Shown here: positions 35,501-48,400 of the stretch, piece by piece
Numbering within the stretch: the stretch's first letter is position 1
How the letters are laid out: the number at the start of each line of letters is the position of its first letter
Assembly (NCBI RefSeq): GCF_027942865.1
Contig: NC_134528.1
Span: forward strand, 24,390,586-24,454,585
Length of the DNA stretch: 64,000 bases
Reading direction: 5' to 3'
Origin: Odontesthes bonariensis
Lineage: Eukaryota; Chordata; Actinopteri; Atheriniformes; Atherinopsidae
The notes under the pieces: generated by a model
The model's database searches: none
Seen by the model: only the letters and a program-made list of their open reading frames with translations
What the model was told of the DNA's origin: nothing
Position numbers and translations under genes: made by a program

Positions 35501-38500
35501 TGTCAGCAACAGCTGAGGGTGGAATGTAAACAGCCACCAAAACAACACTGGTGAACTCTCTTGGCAAATAATATGGACGAAAACCTACTGCCAATAGTTC
35601 AATGTCAGGACTGCAGAGACGACTCTTCACAGTAACATATCCTGGGTGACACCATCTGTTGTTGACAAGCACTGCCAATCCACCCCCTTTCCTTTTCCTG
35701 CTACTCTTTAAATCTCGATCTGCTCGTACAGTCAGGAAGCCCGGCAGAGAGACGAGGGAGTCGGGGATATGATCCTGCAGCCATGTCTCAGTAAAACACA
35801 TAATGCTACATTCCCGATATTCTTGCTGAGTCCTTGTCAAGGCTAGAAGTTCATCCAACTTGTTAGCTAACGATCTTACATTGCCCATGATGACGGATGG
35901 CAGAGATGGTTTGAACTTCTTCTTTCTTTCTCTCCTCTTTGCTCCTGCTCTGCATCCACGACGCCTCCTTTTCAATTCCAGTGGGATTTCTGGCTTCAGT
36001 TGTCGAATTATTTCTGCTTTTCCAATGTTAATCAGCTGCTCCCTGTTGTAAACCACCTTGTTGCTATGGTTATGCATCATAACAAAAGAGCAAAATATAC
36101 AAAAGTATTGGGAAAAATCAATCCAGCTGCATAAACATAAACATAAAATAAACATAAGCATGATGTGAATCACATACTGTGGTCTTCACTTTGTCAGGGC
36201 TTATCAGACAGCTACCCCCCCAACAAACACTAAATTCTTTGACAGGGAGCCTATCAAAGAATTTAGGGACCATGGACATTCTGTATGGCCATAAATGAGG
36301 TTTTTCCGTTTTTCTATGTACCTAATTTGTATGCCAGGAAAATTCACAAAAACAAAGCCTGAAGGGATTTCAGTGTCTGGTTGTACTTCAAAAGGAGGGT
36401 TTGTTCGCATTAAGATGATGAAGACCCCAATCGACATTCTGATCGGACATGGACGGGTTTTTACAAGCAGTTTTTATGCAAGGTCCGAGTATCGACATGT
36501 TTTTTTAATTAGTGTGGAAGATACACGTTTCGCCCCGTCGATTTATATCATTAGGAAACAATTTGTTAACCAGGGGATTAGTATTACAAAGACAGGTCAG
36601 AATTTCAATAATAGACTAAAATGAAAAATATATTCAGCCAATTTTAAAATGAAGTCTGTACAAATTTTCTTTGCAGAATTACTCCTTAATGTTACTCAAT
36701 GATTATTGTGAATTTCAAATAGCTAACCCTCATCCATAATACAGACTAAAAGCAGCACTGTTACGCAAGTAACATATTGGACCCAGAGTATTCCCGGCAA
36801 ATTCATGTTTTAGAGCTTGAGTTCCAGTTGCCTCTGTGAACTGCAACAATTAATTTGGCTTCTTTTCTTAACTTTTCACAAGTCTGCAAAAACATTTCTT
36901 CTTAATTAATCTGTTGGTACAGCTGATGGCACAACAGCTCTTCTTCTGTTTACGTGTTTTCTGTGTTTCCCAGCCAGTCAATCAGTCCAATGAGCATTGG
37001 AAGAATGGATGATTAAGCAATGAGTGCCATGGGCAGGATGAAAACCTTTTCACAGCTGCAGCGCAGACATTCTTAATTATCTGTGCACGCTTTGTTCGGC
37101 TCTCCTGATGCAGGCCTGCTAAATGACAAATGAAGGAACAGGCTAAACTGTTTCTACTCTGCAGCTCTCTGCGCCCTTAAAACTTTTGCAAAACAGGTAT
37201 GTTGGGATGGGTATGCATCCATGTGAAATGCATGGAGGCAGCAACAGAGTGAAGCTGAGAGTAGATTGCAATAAGTGATAAATCTGTCTGATATAAGGAA
37301 AACTGGGAGGAACAATGAGCCTCAAAGTCATAAAATGTTGCTCCCATGTAAGAACATAAACACAAGTCGGAATAAACTGATGTCTAGTTGGAGAAAATGA
37401 TACATTTTTGATCCTTTTAACATTCCCTGGAGGAAACTCTTGCTGGTTTTGGACAAAATGTGTCTCTGGCTCTGTTTACATTAATTCATTTCACCATTTC
37501 TTCGTGTCGGCGTCTTGCAAACTATTTACATTTACACACAAAGTTGCTGTCCTCTCAATAAAAGCCTAACTGTTTACTCTGAAACGGGGATCGGCTGATT
37601 CGCTAGTCACATGACTAATCAGCCATCACATCACATGATCGCCCTTGCATCTGGAGCATGTGCAACTGCTTAGAAAACACGACCTACAGGTGCATATTGC
37701 CTTACACACATGACGAATGATGAGAGAGACACTTGGACGGGAAAGTCCAAAGGCATTTGCAGTTTTCCGTAGTCTCCCTTCATCACTTAAGTAGTATAAG
37801 GTGCAAGCAACTTTGGTAAAAACGTCGATGGGCCGTCTCATTCTTGTTGTTTTCTTTTCCAGCTGTGGACGGAGTCGCACGGACAGATTTATCAGGGCTG
37901 CCCTCGAAATTCGAAAGTTCTCGCGCCATTCTTCGGCGACAACAACTTGGTCCACGAAATTGTCCCACCATGCGCTGCGTCTAACCCAAAAGCGGCGCTC
38001 CATGTACGGCTTGCACTGCGGATCCTCGTTTCTCACCGTTTACAACTGCTAAAATCAGCATCGTATGCGAATGCTTACGTGGGCTCCGGCGTCTTTGAAT
38101 CCTTCCACCTATGAAGTCATATTCCAGTATTTTAATGTAAATGGACAGTGCATCCGCGATAGAAATGATATAGAAACAGATTAGTATAAATGGCACCTCT
38201 GTCTCTGCTGCTGTTTGTGTCTGGGTGTGTTCAGCAGCCGGTCCTGTCCCATTACCTCTTAATGTTCTATGCTCTTTTCAGCACTGACAATACAGCTGCT
38301 GACAGGCCATTATGTCACAGTGGTCATTTATTCCCATTCCATCTTCCTTTAAGCTCCTCTCCTCACCCATTGGCACACTCCTTTTTTCACCCTGCCTAAT
38401 GCTAATGCACCTCCACTGGCCATTTTGTCTGACCAATTGTGCAAGATTCCAGGGTACTGCAGTTGATGGTGCAAAGAAGCAACAAATCCTCACACGAGAG

Positions 38501-41500
38501 AAGCTGGAACCACAGAATGAATTGTGACCAATCAATTGTGTTGATTATGTCTTTTTTAATCCCTAAAAAGAAAATCTTGCACTTTCCAAATTTATAATTT
38601 GGTATATCTGGCTATCTGGTGGTATGCTATTCCTGGTTGACTAATTTTGCTCAGTGCATCTGCCAGTAGTGGCTGTCAATGATCCTACTTCGTCCATCAT
38701 TGTAACTGGGATCAACCCTAATGGTTCGATGGATAGAAAGGACAGCCATCAATCTCCAGCTCTCAGAGCCAGTAAGTGTTCAGAGCCTCTTTGAGGATCA
38801 GATCATGTTGTTATGCAGCTGCTTTTTTGTGTTGTTGAGGGGGAAGCTGGCGCCTCAAGAAGGAAGGCTTCCATCCCCTCGTGGACAGATGGGAGTCGAA
38901 AAATAAGGGCACTTATCAAAGAGCGGTAAAAGGAACCCACTAAATGGACGATTTTTTTCAGCACCAAATACAGCAACAAATTTATGTTCAACATCACGAT
39001 TAAAGCTGAACCCAGATTTCTATGTAAAATAGATCTCTTTCATCAGCTTGAAACACTAAATGGGGTAATTTGAGAGTAAGGCTCTCGGTGTTTGTAGCTG
39101 ATGTGAAATTACATGATTACTTAGTGAAGAAGAACTTCAAAGAAGCCAAAGAGGTATTTCTTTTGCAAACTGGGGATTGCAAAAGTGAACACAACACCAG
39201 CAACAGGACACAGAGCCGTAATTTAAAATGAACACATATGCTTCTGGTAGAGGATAAACATTGCCATTACTTTCACATGCTCTATATCGCATTCAATTAT
39301 TAATACAATTACCATAAATAACATTCTACATGAATGGATCCTGGACAATATGCACAACAGTTTTTTTTCTTTAAAGCTGTGACTTTTCTTGAATCTAACT
39401 TTTATTCACAGATGAAAACACGGCTGGGTATAAAAACATAAATATGTAAACTGCATCTGTTTATTGATGGCGTTCCTGCTTGCTAGAAAGCATTCTTATA
39501 ATGCCCTTCTATCTGTTATGAGTCGTATTTACGGAACCTTTTGGTAAAATAAAATGAGTGAAACCGAAAAGGAAAAAAATGTGAGAAAAGCTTCATTTGA
39601 GATGAGATAAGGGTACACCAATGCAGGTGAGCAACAGAGTGGTAGCATTTAGAGATGGAGGACCAAGCCTGATTTTCAAAATTTGTGTAAAACAGCAGCC
39701 TCATTCTACAGCAACAACTAATCTAAGGATTCATGTGCTGGTGAGCCACCTAAGTGAGCCCAAAGAAACATAGGAAACAAGTAGTGTGACAACAGATTTT
39801 ACTTTCATTATTTCAGTAGGGGGCTTTTCTGGGTGTTACTAGAACTGGAGCCACTACACCACAATCTTAAAACATGCATACACAAATGTTCATATACAAG
39901 TTTTATGCTCAATACCAGTTCCCCCCATTGATCCTACCCCTCAATTTTACAGAACTAATGGCCCTCTTTCCTTTTAGGGATCTCGGAGAAGTGGTAATCT
40001 AGCCCTTTAACTTCTACTCGGCTTTGGAGTCCATATAGAAGGGTGGATGACCACTACCCCTTGATCCCCAAAAGAAACAGGGCACCTTACCTCTGCCAAA
40101 TGGAAAGGCAGGCCCCGGGAGGGACAGGGATTGGGCCTTTTTCTCCTGTTATGTCAGAGCCAGCGATTCCCATCTGAAACATGGATAATCCGATTATCTC
40201 CACGTCTTCATTCATCCCAATAAGTTCCCAACATACACTGATCGACATTACACTGTAAAATTGAACTGGTCCTTGGTTTGTTGCCAAAACAGCTGTGATT
40301 TTTTTAGGGCATGGACCTGGCCCTTAAGTGACATCCTGTGATGCCTGGCACCGGGAACATGGCAGAGGATCCTTTGGCTCCTGTTCGTCGTAGAGTGGGG
40401 TCTTTGTAGATTGGGCTTGTTCTGCCAGGCCAATGTCTTGAGCTCTTCTTCGTGTTCCTTAAGCTAAACCAGAGAGGTTTCTATTTTCTGGTGCGTTAGG
40501 GTATGTTTTCCTGTTAGGAGAGCATGCCATGGCTTGCGCACTTGCATGGGATAGTTTATCAGTGTAGTTCACTCCATTACTCGTTTGTATGTTTCGGCTG
40601 ACTGGTGTGTATCAGCGGTGTTCCATGAGTTTGCCACAGCTGTCTGGCCGACTGTTGGTTTAGCCTTTGTTTTTCACCGTCCTACAACATCAGTGCTGTG
40701 TGGAACTGAATTTAGAAAAGATTCAATTTCATCTCATCTTTGTATGTCATGCTTTGGTGTCAAAGTTTCTTTAGCTGGGATGGTACGAATTGACTATGAT
40801 TAATGTTTTTAGTAATTTGCTCTAAATGGCAATGTTTACATCAAACAATGACAATATGACACTTATTCAAATGTTCTTGATGATCTGAATGATCTTTAAA
40901 ATACTTGCTAAACAGCATAAACAGGTTGTAAGCAAGCAAAATACAACCATCCACATACAGTGTATGTCTGTGGCACATGAATCCATGTTTTATGCACACA
41001 CACACATATACACACGAAACCAATATATATTCACTATTTATGCTGCACAGTTTTTTTTAGTTCTTTAAAGAAATTCATATAGTCAGTGCATCACAGGACA
41101 TGTTTTGCATGTGCATGCACCAATATGGAAACAAAGTTGAAGGCATCAAGCAGTAAATAGTTTTATTCCTTAATGAACCTGCCTTTCAACACCTGATAAC
41201 AGCCGCCAAGATGCGTTTACCTCCCGCTGTATACACTACATTTTTCCCTGTGCTTCTTATCCACAAACAATGAGGCAAACAATAATTTCATGCTAGAATT
41301 AGGATATTGCTGCTACTTATAAAACAAATGGAAATCAATCAAGTCTGATGCGGAAAATGCTTCAAACAGTGCAAGGCTGTTTTTCCATTAATTACTTGGG
41401 CTGCGCTCAGGTTTGAGCAAATGTCTTAACAATTCCAAATTCAATCAAATCATCAGAGTAAACAATGCATCAGTTTCCAAGCTTAACTAGTAAAGTCAAA

Positions 41501-44500
41501 AGTAAGACTCTCATTAAATTAAATTTAAATTCAGTAGCCTTTAGGTTATCACGGAGAAACAGCTGTGAAACCTGTGCATTTTAATCACTGCTGCTTTTTA
41601 TCAAATCCTGTTGTCAAACTAACTGCTCGACTTGCAACGCTGCCAAACTAAATTCTTTTTTTTATATTCTTTTATGCCAGGAGGGATATAATATGTTATG
41701 TTATCCTGAATTCCTAGTTTAAATTATCCTCTCTTGCTGCCAACTTTACAAACTTCAAACATTGTCAAAAGTTACGTCAGTGCCATCAAGCACACAGAAA
41801 TGTTGATGCGTACAGTTTTACACAGACATCTGGAAGATAAATTGCTGGAATAGATAATTCCACACAGCGACAGAAATAACCAGTTTTCTGGTTGGAAGGG
41901 AAGAGCAACATCTTTCACAAATGTGGTAGCCATCTATAAATCAAATAAAGGACATTCCCACTTAAATAACCTTGTCTCTTATCATTTATTGTATGTGCTT
42001 TTTTCATTAGATAGTGATTTAAATTTTGAACAATTTCATTTACCTAATATATGAAAGGAGAAGATAGACTAACACCATGAAGGAAAACCACATTATTGCT
42101 GTAAATATGGAGAGTAAACGCCACTCTGAGATATGAATTGACATACGAGTACTTCTAACCTGATTAATTTTCTTTTCATATTATTTCCGATTAAATACAC
42201 TAAATAACACTCAGTCTGTTCTGACCTATGACTGCAAATTGCTGAACTCCAGACTTACAATGGCTTTGAGCCTGGCGTAAACCCTGTTTTGATGTTTAAA
42301 AAGTTACTACTGGGCGCCTGAATTGTACAGACAGTGATTTTTGTCTCTAGCCCTGTTGCATACTGTATATATTTGTGGGCATTTATTTTCAGAGTGCAAA
42401 ATTCTAGGAGGAGATTATTCTGTAGAACTCTGCAGGCTGACTTTCCAAAAGCTTTTAGAAAATTACTACCGTAACACTTACAGCCAAAACATGACATGCC
42501 TTTAAGTTTGTACTTGCCATGGCTGTGATAGTTGCTGAGCAAAAGAGGCACAGGTGGCAACAGACAGTGTGTGGAGAAAGGGGATTATTCCATTTAAATA
42601 AATTCATAAAAAATGCCAGGAGAGGAGTTATTAGAAAGTATCAACTGCCAGCCACAATATTCCTCATTAAATGGAAGAAATTTTCCAGTGCAACACCTGC
42701 AACCCCAAAACTTTATTTAAATCCCCAATTAAAGCAAAACAAAAAAATAACAACAACAAAAAAGTTGGGATGCTGTTTGAAATGGTCGGGACTGCAGGCA
42801 GGCCAGTCCAGCACCTCGGCTCTACTACTACAAAGTGATAGATGCAGTGTGTGGTTTAATATACACATTTCACTCTGACTGAAATATGGAAAGACTTCCC
42901 TAAAAAGATGTCTGGATGGGAGCACATGTTGCTCTATATATATCTGTATATATTTCAACATTCATGGAGCCCTTCTAGATCTGCAAGTTGAGCATTTTAT
43001 TGGCACTAATGCACCCCCATACCATCAGAGATGCTTTTGAACTGAGTGCTGCTAACAAGATTGTCCCCTCTCCTCTTTAGTCCAGAGAATCCAGTGTTGA
43101 TGATTTCCAGAAAGAATTCAAAATGTCCACTGGTCTGACAACAGAACAATTTTCTTATTTGCCTCAGTCCATTTTAAAAGAGCTTTGGTCCAGAGATGGT
43201 GTTGCATTTCTGGCTTCGTCTATACATGATAGAACTTTAACCTGCATTTGTGGATGGCACATTGAACTGTTTTCACAGAAACTGATTTCTGGTAGTTTTA
43301 CTGAGCTCATGAAGTGATTTCAACGACAGAATCCTACCTGCTTTCTATGTAGCCTCTTTCCATCTTTACTTCTGAGAGACTCTGCTTCTGTAAGGTGTTC
43401 TTATAAACCCAGTTATGTTATTGACCAGGTGCCAGTTAACCTTTTACTTTTCCAGCCTTTTATTGGCCCATATTTAACATTTAAAATGTAATCTATGCTC
43501 TGCTGTGTATAAAATATTGCTTTGACCAGGATTTCAAATCAATGCCTTCTGATTTTATTTACATTTTACACAGTGTCTTGTTGGCACACCCCACTTGGGG
43601 TTGTGTGTTTGTTCACTTTGTTTTAATCAATGCTCCATAACCACTCCTATCACATTCTTAGGACCACACCTGCAGAACTGGACACTCCCATTTGTGCTGT
43701 TTATGATTTGCAAACACATGCTAATTTGCCCAGTTAGGTGAATTCAGGGCCTAATTTTTGTCTCATTCTATACAAAGAAAATCAGTTATGGATTTTGCTC
43801 TCTTGACTGAGGACACTTTGCATCACATCTCTTCTGCTGCAGGGATTTGCTTTTCCTGTGCGTTTACACTTGTGCTCACACGACATGACTAATCACAGAC
43901 ACAACTATTGCTGTAATTACAGAACGTTTAATTCAATTTTTGAATTTATGTGTGGGTTTTTGAGGTAAGCTTGCAACAAATCAGTTCAGTTCTTTGAACA
44001 TTGGAACTGGGTATTGAAAACTGAGCCAAGTGCTGCAATGAAAGCCATAATAGCTTCTCAGGAACACCTTACAATTCTCGACAAAGATGTAGCAAAGGGA
44101 GTGGGATAATAAATATGAGGCTAAATACTCGGGAAATGGATTTAAAGCATGTGGAAATTCAAGTCACGACTACTTGTCTTGCCAATTTCATACAAAATGA
44201 GTGAGAGGGCTTTAAAGGTCAGCCGGAAAGTAAATTCCAGGTAAGCCGGTGGTCATTGTGTTCATGGCCTTACAGTTAATTGCTTCCCTGTAGCCTGTTA
44301 TTTTTAAAATCACGAATTGTATTATTTTAATTTTTCATGTTTGGTTTGGAGCTGTAAAAAAAAGTGTGACTGAGTCAGACTGTGTCAGTCTAATTATCTT
44401 GTTAGAACTGACAGAAGAATGACTTGCTTGCCTACTTGTTCAATAAAGCAAGATCAATTCCAGGGGAAAGCTGTCCATTTGCTGAGATCTTTGCGTCATA

Positions 44501-45419
44501 AATATTCAAACAGCTTATTTGAATTGACGAAAGAAAAGAAGAATTCAGTACAAAACAACCTGGGCTGGTATGAAGAAATAGAGCTTATTGTTGAGTGTTT
44601 TTTAATGAATTGTAAACTCAAGTGAAGCTATATTCAGTAGAGATTTTGCAAAAGTATCTGAACAATCAATGAATGTGCCCATCTCCTTTTTTGTGCCTCA
44701 GGCAGAAACATTAACAAGCCTTGTTTTATTATTCACAAGTTTGCTCTCAAACTGACTCAGGTGATGCATAATTAACACAGGAATTACAACATAAACACCT
44801 TTGAGCTGGCCGTGTTACGTGTTATTTTAGCATTCCTGTCTGCATTAGTGTGTTTTCCCTACCAGGGTCAGTTCAACACATTGCTGGCAAAAAGACTGGG
44901 CCTGAGAGAGAGATTGGTACCAATTGTCTGTGACTCAACTGCAGGAAAATGCAAGTGTTTGAGAATAAAATTGCTAGTCAAGTACAGAACAGGAACTTTA
45001 CCATCACTGAAGATCAACATGAAGAAGACAGAAGAAACTAATCTATGCCTTTCATGTCAAGCCATTTCTGATGGGCCACTGACAGACTCAAACCAAAACA
45101 AAGAATAACCACAGTTACCCTTGTGACCCTAAACAATTAAATACAAATATTACTGCTTCTCTCTGAACAGCAGAGGCACAGTCTGTGTCATAAGTTGGGA
45201 ATTCGATTTGCCTTCCTTTGCAAACTTTTATGTAATTTAGCCTGTTCTCACCTGGAATGTTATGGATGGTGATGGCAAGGATGAGGAGAAGAATTCGTCG
45301 CCAGCTGCTACCCGTCTGCCCAACCTCCTCCTGTTGTTTGCTGCCCGTTTCCTGTCCATCTGAATGGCTCGAATGAGGTCCTCTCCTTCTCTGGTAGACA
45401 TCACCGTTCTCGAGTTTAT
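26460..45419 (-). CDS. slc39a11: slc39a11: zinc transporter ZIP11, five 3' exons
   Basis: ZIP11 is a member of the gufA-like subfamily of ZIP transporters that moves zinc (and probably copper) towards the cytosol across Golgi and other membranes. Exons on the minus strand: 45252-45419, 28883-28952, 26903-27001, 26631-26789 and 26460-26538. All junction phases agree. The translation includes [72 protein letters not shown], a long membrane helix pair ([20 protein letters not shown]) and the C-terminus [15 protein letters not shown] followed by TGA. The metal-site motifs HNIPEG and QNFPEG are both intact. Identity to human ZIP11 is very high over these exons. The N-terminal exons (first helices) were not seen in the window; the human gene has very large introns, so they probably lie to the right. 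Confidence 0.96.
26631..26789 (-). CDS. slc39a11: slc39a11 exon with QLSGMVEP and the DDIIPEA helix
   Basis: 159 bp between CCTTCAG and GTAAGAGG. It encodes [20 protein letters not shown], then [20 protein letters not shown] and DDIIPEAQL, two membrane helices joined by a short loop. Confidence 0.96.
26903..27001 (-). CDS. slc39a11: slc39a11 exon with the QNFPEG metal motif
   Basis: 99 bp between CCATCAG and GTAGGG. It encodes [20 protein letters not shown] and STWRAFW. The Q-N-F-P-E-G motif is the second metal-binding helix of ZIP transporters. Confidence 0.96.
27208..27510 (+). mobile_element. tRNA-derived SINE
   Basis: The head resembles a tRNA: TGGCTCAGTGGTTAG (A box, from 27216) and GGTTCGATTCC (B box, 27244-27254, an exact match to the Pol III consensus GGTTCGANNCC). 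The body has CCCTTGAGCAAGGCACCGTA, common in fish tRNA-SINEs, and the end is a short CTGATCTGATCTTAATCTTAA repeat tail. It lies in a slc39a11 intron, antisense to the gene. Confidence 0.8.
27511..28882. other. slc39a11 intron, nothing recognised
   Basis: AT-rich intron sequence with a poly-T/poly-A stretch at about 28230-28252. No coding or repeat signature. Confidence 0.5.
28883..28952 (-). CDS. slc39a11: slc39a11 exon following HNIPE
   Basis: A 70-bp exon (CTCCGCAG to GTAAGACC). It completes the glutamate of HNIPEG and encodes [20 protein letters not shown]. Phase 1 in, phase 2 out. Confidence 0.95.
28953..33124. other. slc39a11 large intron, first part
   Basis: Mostly unremarkable AT-rich DNA with a short AT microsatellite at 29324-29340. 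30285-30320 and 30890-30930 contain TTTACGTGCACA-like and TTTACATG-like ends that might bound an old DNA element, but I could not pair them convincingly. Confidence 0.4.
33198..34854 (-). pseudogene. Rex1 reverse transcriptase region (two frame pieces)
   Basis: 34854-34363 holds the start of the RT ([14 protein letters not shown]). 34331-33198 (377 codons) holds motifs A ([10 protein letters not shown]), B ([13 protein letters not shown]) and C (KYSDDSVVV) and the C-terminal region. The two frameshifts cancel, so the last piece returns to the frame of the endonuclease. Confidence 0.85.
34839..36080 (-). pseudogene. Rex1 endonuclease region
   Basis: About 410 codons. A basic N-terminal linker ([19 protein letters not shown]) precedes an AP-like endonuclease that nicks the target DNA. 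Catalytic-type residues in CFTETWL (E), GDFNHA (D, N) and SDHN (D, H) are all present. The frame ends at 34839 through a shift just before the RT. Confidence 0.82.
36174..37619. other. slc39a11 large intron, between Rex1 and Harbinger relic
   Basis: No exon or repeat recognised. Confidence 0.45.
37620..38120 (-). pseudogene. PIF/Harbinger transposase fragment (HARBI1-like)
   Basis: 37690-38036 on the minus strand encodes [56 protein letters not shown] and [20 protein letters not shown], then [13 protein letters not shown]. This is the N-terminal half of HARBI1-type transposases, including the helix-turn-helix ([11 protein letters not shown]). The DDE nuclease half is missing, and I could not fix terminal repeats. 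It is a truncated copy in the slc39a11 intron. Confidence 0.75.
38121..42699. other. slc39a11 large intron, middle part
   Basis: 4.6 kb without a recognisable exon or repeat. Short open frames on both strands have no protein-like composition. Confidence 0.45.
42700..43460 (-). mobile_element. Tc1/mariner transposase relic, copy 1
   Basis: Read on the minus strand the segment is a decayed transposase. 43120-43200 corresponds to the motif around the first catalytic D (W-S-D-E-S-x-F in intact copies, here degenerate), and 42790-42825 encodes [12 protein letters not shown], the conserved box with the second catalytic D (DWPACSPDL in intact copies). Stops and shifts are frequent. The same family occurs at 55850-56500. 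Confidence 0.65.
43461..45251. other. slc39a11 large intron, last part before exon
   Basis: No repeat or exon recognised. Confidence 0.45.
45252..45419 (-). CDS. slc39a11: slc39a11 exon with the HNIP metal helix
   Basis: 168 bp between TTAACACAG and GTGAGAAC, phase 1 at both ends. It encodes the cytosolic loop [20 protein letters not shown], then [19 protein letters not shown]. The loop is less conserved than the helix. The long intron (28953-45251, 16.3 kb) interrupts the HNxPEG motif between P and E. Confidence 0.95.
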
Positions 45420-48400
45420 CTGTGTTAAACAAAAAAAAGAGGATAGTGATTAAAACTGTTTCCAATGTTGTACAACATTCACAGACTCAGGCTTTTATTG
45501 AGACTAAGAGCTCTGCTCTAACTGAAGCTTCCCTGAACAAGGCCCGAATGCCTGAAAACTTGCACACAGCAAGCTGCCACCAACAATGTTTATCACATCC
45601 CAAAATAAAAAATCAAGTGCGCTAGCACGGGCTATGCAATAATTGGGCAGCTGTGTGGACAGTAATCAGAGTTTTAACTTGTCTCTCAAAGCCTATTTTT
45701 CGCCTTTCTTTCCAAACAAAAAATGCTTTGCGGAAAAACCTGTTTGACACATACACCTACATACAGTTAAGCCAAGATTTCAAAGATTTCAGCACTTCGC
45801 TTTTAAGTGTTGCTTCCTAAAACAGTTGAATCATAGGTAAAGAGGAGTGCCTTTAAGTGCTCGCTTGATCGCATCAGGCTCAGTTTAGGATTGCCGATCT
45901 CACAAATGGCAGCACACACCAACATTGAGTCACAATAGATGGCGCGCCTGAGTTTTTGGCGTCGTTTTGGCCAGTCATGCATCTCCCAATTAACCCTAAC
46001 TCCAGTGAAACCCAAGAGGGTACACAGTTATTGCAGATCTTTCAAAATGTACAGCAAAACAGACAAGTTGAAACAGCGTAGTTATGTTTTTGTTCGTGTA
46101 ATTACTGCATAAAGGATTTTTTTTTTTTGCCAAATTTCAATAGTAGTTTCATAACATTTTTCTTTTTCTCTGGCATATCAATTTATTTATTAAGCGATTT
46201 ATATATGTGTTTTCATTTATTCTAAAGTTATCGTAGTTTCAAAAGCCTGAGAAAAGGAAAAAAGAAACATTTCACATTTCATATTCAGTTGCCGTCAAAC
46301 CCACCGGAGGTCACATGCTATTCAAACGTATTTATAGACCATTTTAGCAGCATGACCTCTCTTCTGAGAGGAGAACAGTCTCGGCTCACTGCAGTGAGCC
46401 AAATTCATATATACCAGCAGTGTTTACATCACCATGCAGTTGTGCAAAGAGCATTGCAGCAGACTCAATCCCTGCTTTACAAATGGATGCTTGGTGATTT
46501 TCTGTGCTTATATCTGAAAATGTTTCAGTGAACCATTAAGATTAGTTATATATTTCATCTAACTGAAGAAATAAATTAGTTAATAATGCTCTCAATGATA
46601 TTATCAACCAACCAGCAGCTGTTATGTTCTGTGGTACGTGTGTTAACCGGTTCAACACATGACTTGCGGCAAGATTTTGTCTAAAAGAAGGATTGGTGGT
46701 GTACCAGTCGTCCGTGGTTCGACTGCAGATGAGTGAAATGTAAGTACTCGAGAAGAGAATTGAAAATTTTATTATTTACACCTCAGTTTGGTGTGTGGTC
46801 TCAGCTCCTGGGCTATTTACTGTATTCTCTCTCACACTGTAATCGCATGCTCTCAGGGTTATTAAGTACTACAGATCTCGAGAGAGAGGCGGACCCTGAG
46901 GAAAAGAGAGATGCAATAAGTGGAGTGGGTCACTCTAAAACCTAGAATTATCCACTTGAATTGAGGTGTCAGTAATTGGGGAAAAAAAGGGGCCGCTGTA
47001 TTGTCTCTCTACGTTATTTTGACCAGAAAGTGTCATTGACATTTCATTAAGACCTCCAGAAATCAGGTCGACCTGTGAAAACAAGAACATAATATGTCTC
47101 TTTTAAACTTGCAAAAACAAACGAGTTCACAATCAGCTGTCTTTACACCTTCAGCAGGTGCACTCCATATAACAACATTAAGATTCATTTTATGTCGTAA
47201 AAGTCCAGTGTTCACTCCATTTAACCCCGACTTTGGCCTCCATATTTTGTTCTTTTAAGTCCCTCAAACAAAATGCTAATTCTATGTGGCAGTTGGCCAG
47301 GTGTGTGGAGGTGTGCAACCAGAAAGGGTTTCGACTCCACTCAGTCAATTTTCATCCTCCGTCTAACTTGCTCTCATTTGTTTCATCATCCTACCCCCTC
47401 AGCTTGCAGCAGCATCGGCCGCAGTCACAGCGGTGCAGGGAATGACTCAGCGTGACTAACCTCTCACTGTGGAAAAAGCTTCTGACAGCAGGGGTTGACC
47501 CTGACCATTCAGGAAAAGGCATTAACATTTGCTCTCTTTTTTTCTTTTATTTTGCTTTTAGACATGGTGGGAAAACGCATAATTATGTTTTGTCCTGATT
47601 TCCAAACCCTTAGTTGCCACTGTGACTAAAGGGGAGAGTTGCAAGTCAACTTTCACAGCTTTCTCCAAGTTGACAATAGTCACAGATTAAATTAATTAGA
47701 GCTTTATTAGTATGTAGAGTTCACTTTATCAAAAAGGATTCCTGATTGTGTCAGAACAAATGTTTTAAAAGGTGCTTCCTACAAAAACACTCAAAATCAT
47801 AATAATCGGGCATATTAAGTATTTTGAAAGGCTAATCAGTGGTTATGCAGTATTGGTGTGAATATCATAAGGTAACATTCAAATGTGTCAGCTGAGCATG
47901 AAATATACCTATCTTCCAGTCACCTAATGTTCCGTTTGACATTGCAAAACTGACATGAAGCATATCCAAAAAGCTGGCTGGAGGATTCATTCAAAAAAGC
48001 TCTCTGAGGGTACAGGTACTGGCCTGATGTAAAGAATTTAAAAAAAGAAAAAAAGAATCAATAATAACTCTCTTCTGTTGCTGTAAGCACTGTAAGGCTT
48101 CATGTTTACATGTATGTTCTGTCTTCTGTCTTTCCTTGAGTATATTTTTAGTAGTCTGGCTTCCTTTCTTCATTGTGAATCCCTGAGTGGCTCTCAGTGG
48201 TTCCACCTGGGTCATGTTCCCTAATTAGTCCTGAGTGTATTTATAGACCCGTTTCTCTCCGTGACTCTCGTCAGTCGGTCCGTGAACCTTTCCTGTGTCA
48301 CTTGGGCTTGCTCTTTACCCCACTGTACTCGTTCCGTTGACCCGGTGGATTTTCTTTCTCCACATTCATTTATCTTGTGTTTCGCCATCTGCTTTTCTAT

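Larger units (their letters stand above)
33125..36090 (-). mobile_element. Rex1-like LINE, nearly full length, frame-broken
   Basis: A non-LTR retrotransposon on the minus strand. An AP-endonuclease ([38 protein letters not shown]) is followed by reverse transcriptase ([51 protein letters not shown]; catalytic [19 protein letters not shown]) and the end [19 protein letters not shown] and SRL-x-FLR correspond to well-known Rex1 signatures. The coding region is in three pieces because of two frameshifts (36077-34839, 34854-34363, 34331-33198). The 3' end is GGGATAAATAAAGTA followed by a TTGAATTTGAATT repeat tail. ORF start is probably the ATG at 36077 or 36080 (MMHNHSNK). It cannot make an intact protein. 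It lies in the same orientation as slc39a11, within its intron. Confidence 0.88.

Noticed and set aside
40087..40433. Overlapping minus-strand open frames
   Set aside because: No motif or splice signal. Probably random open frames in an intron.
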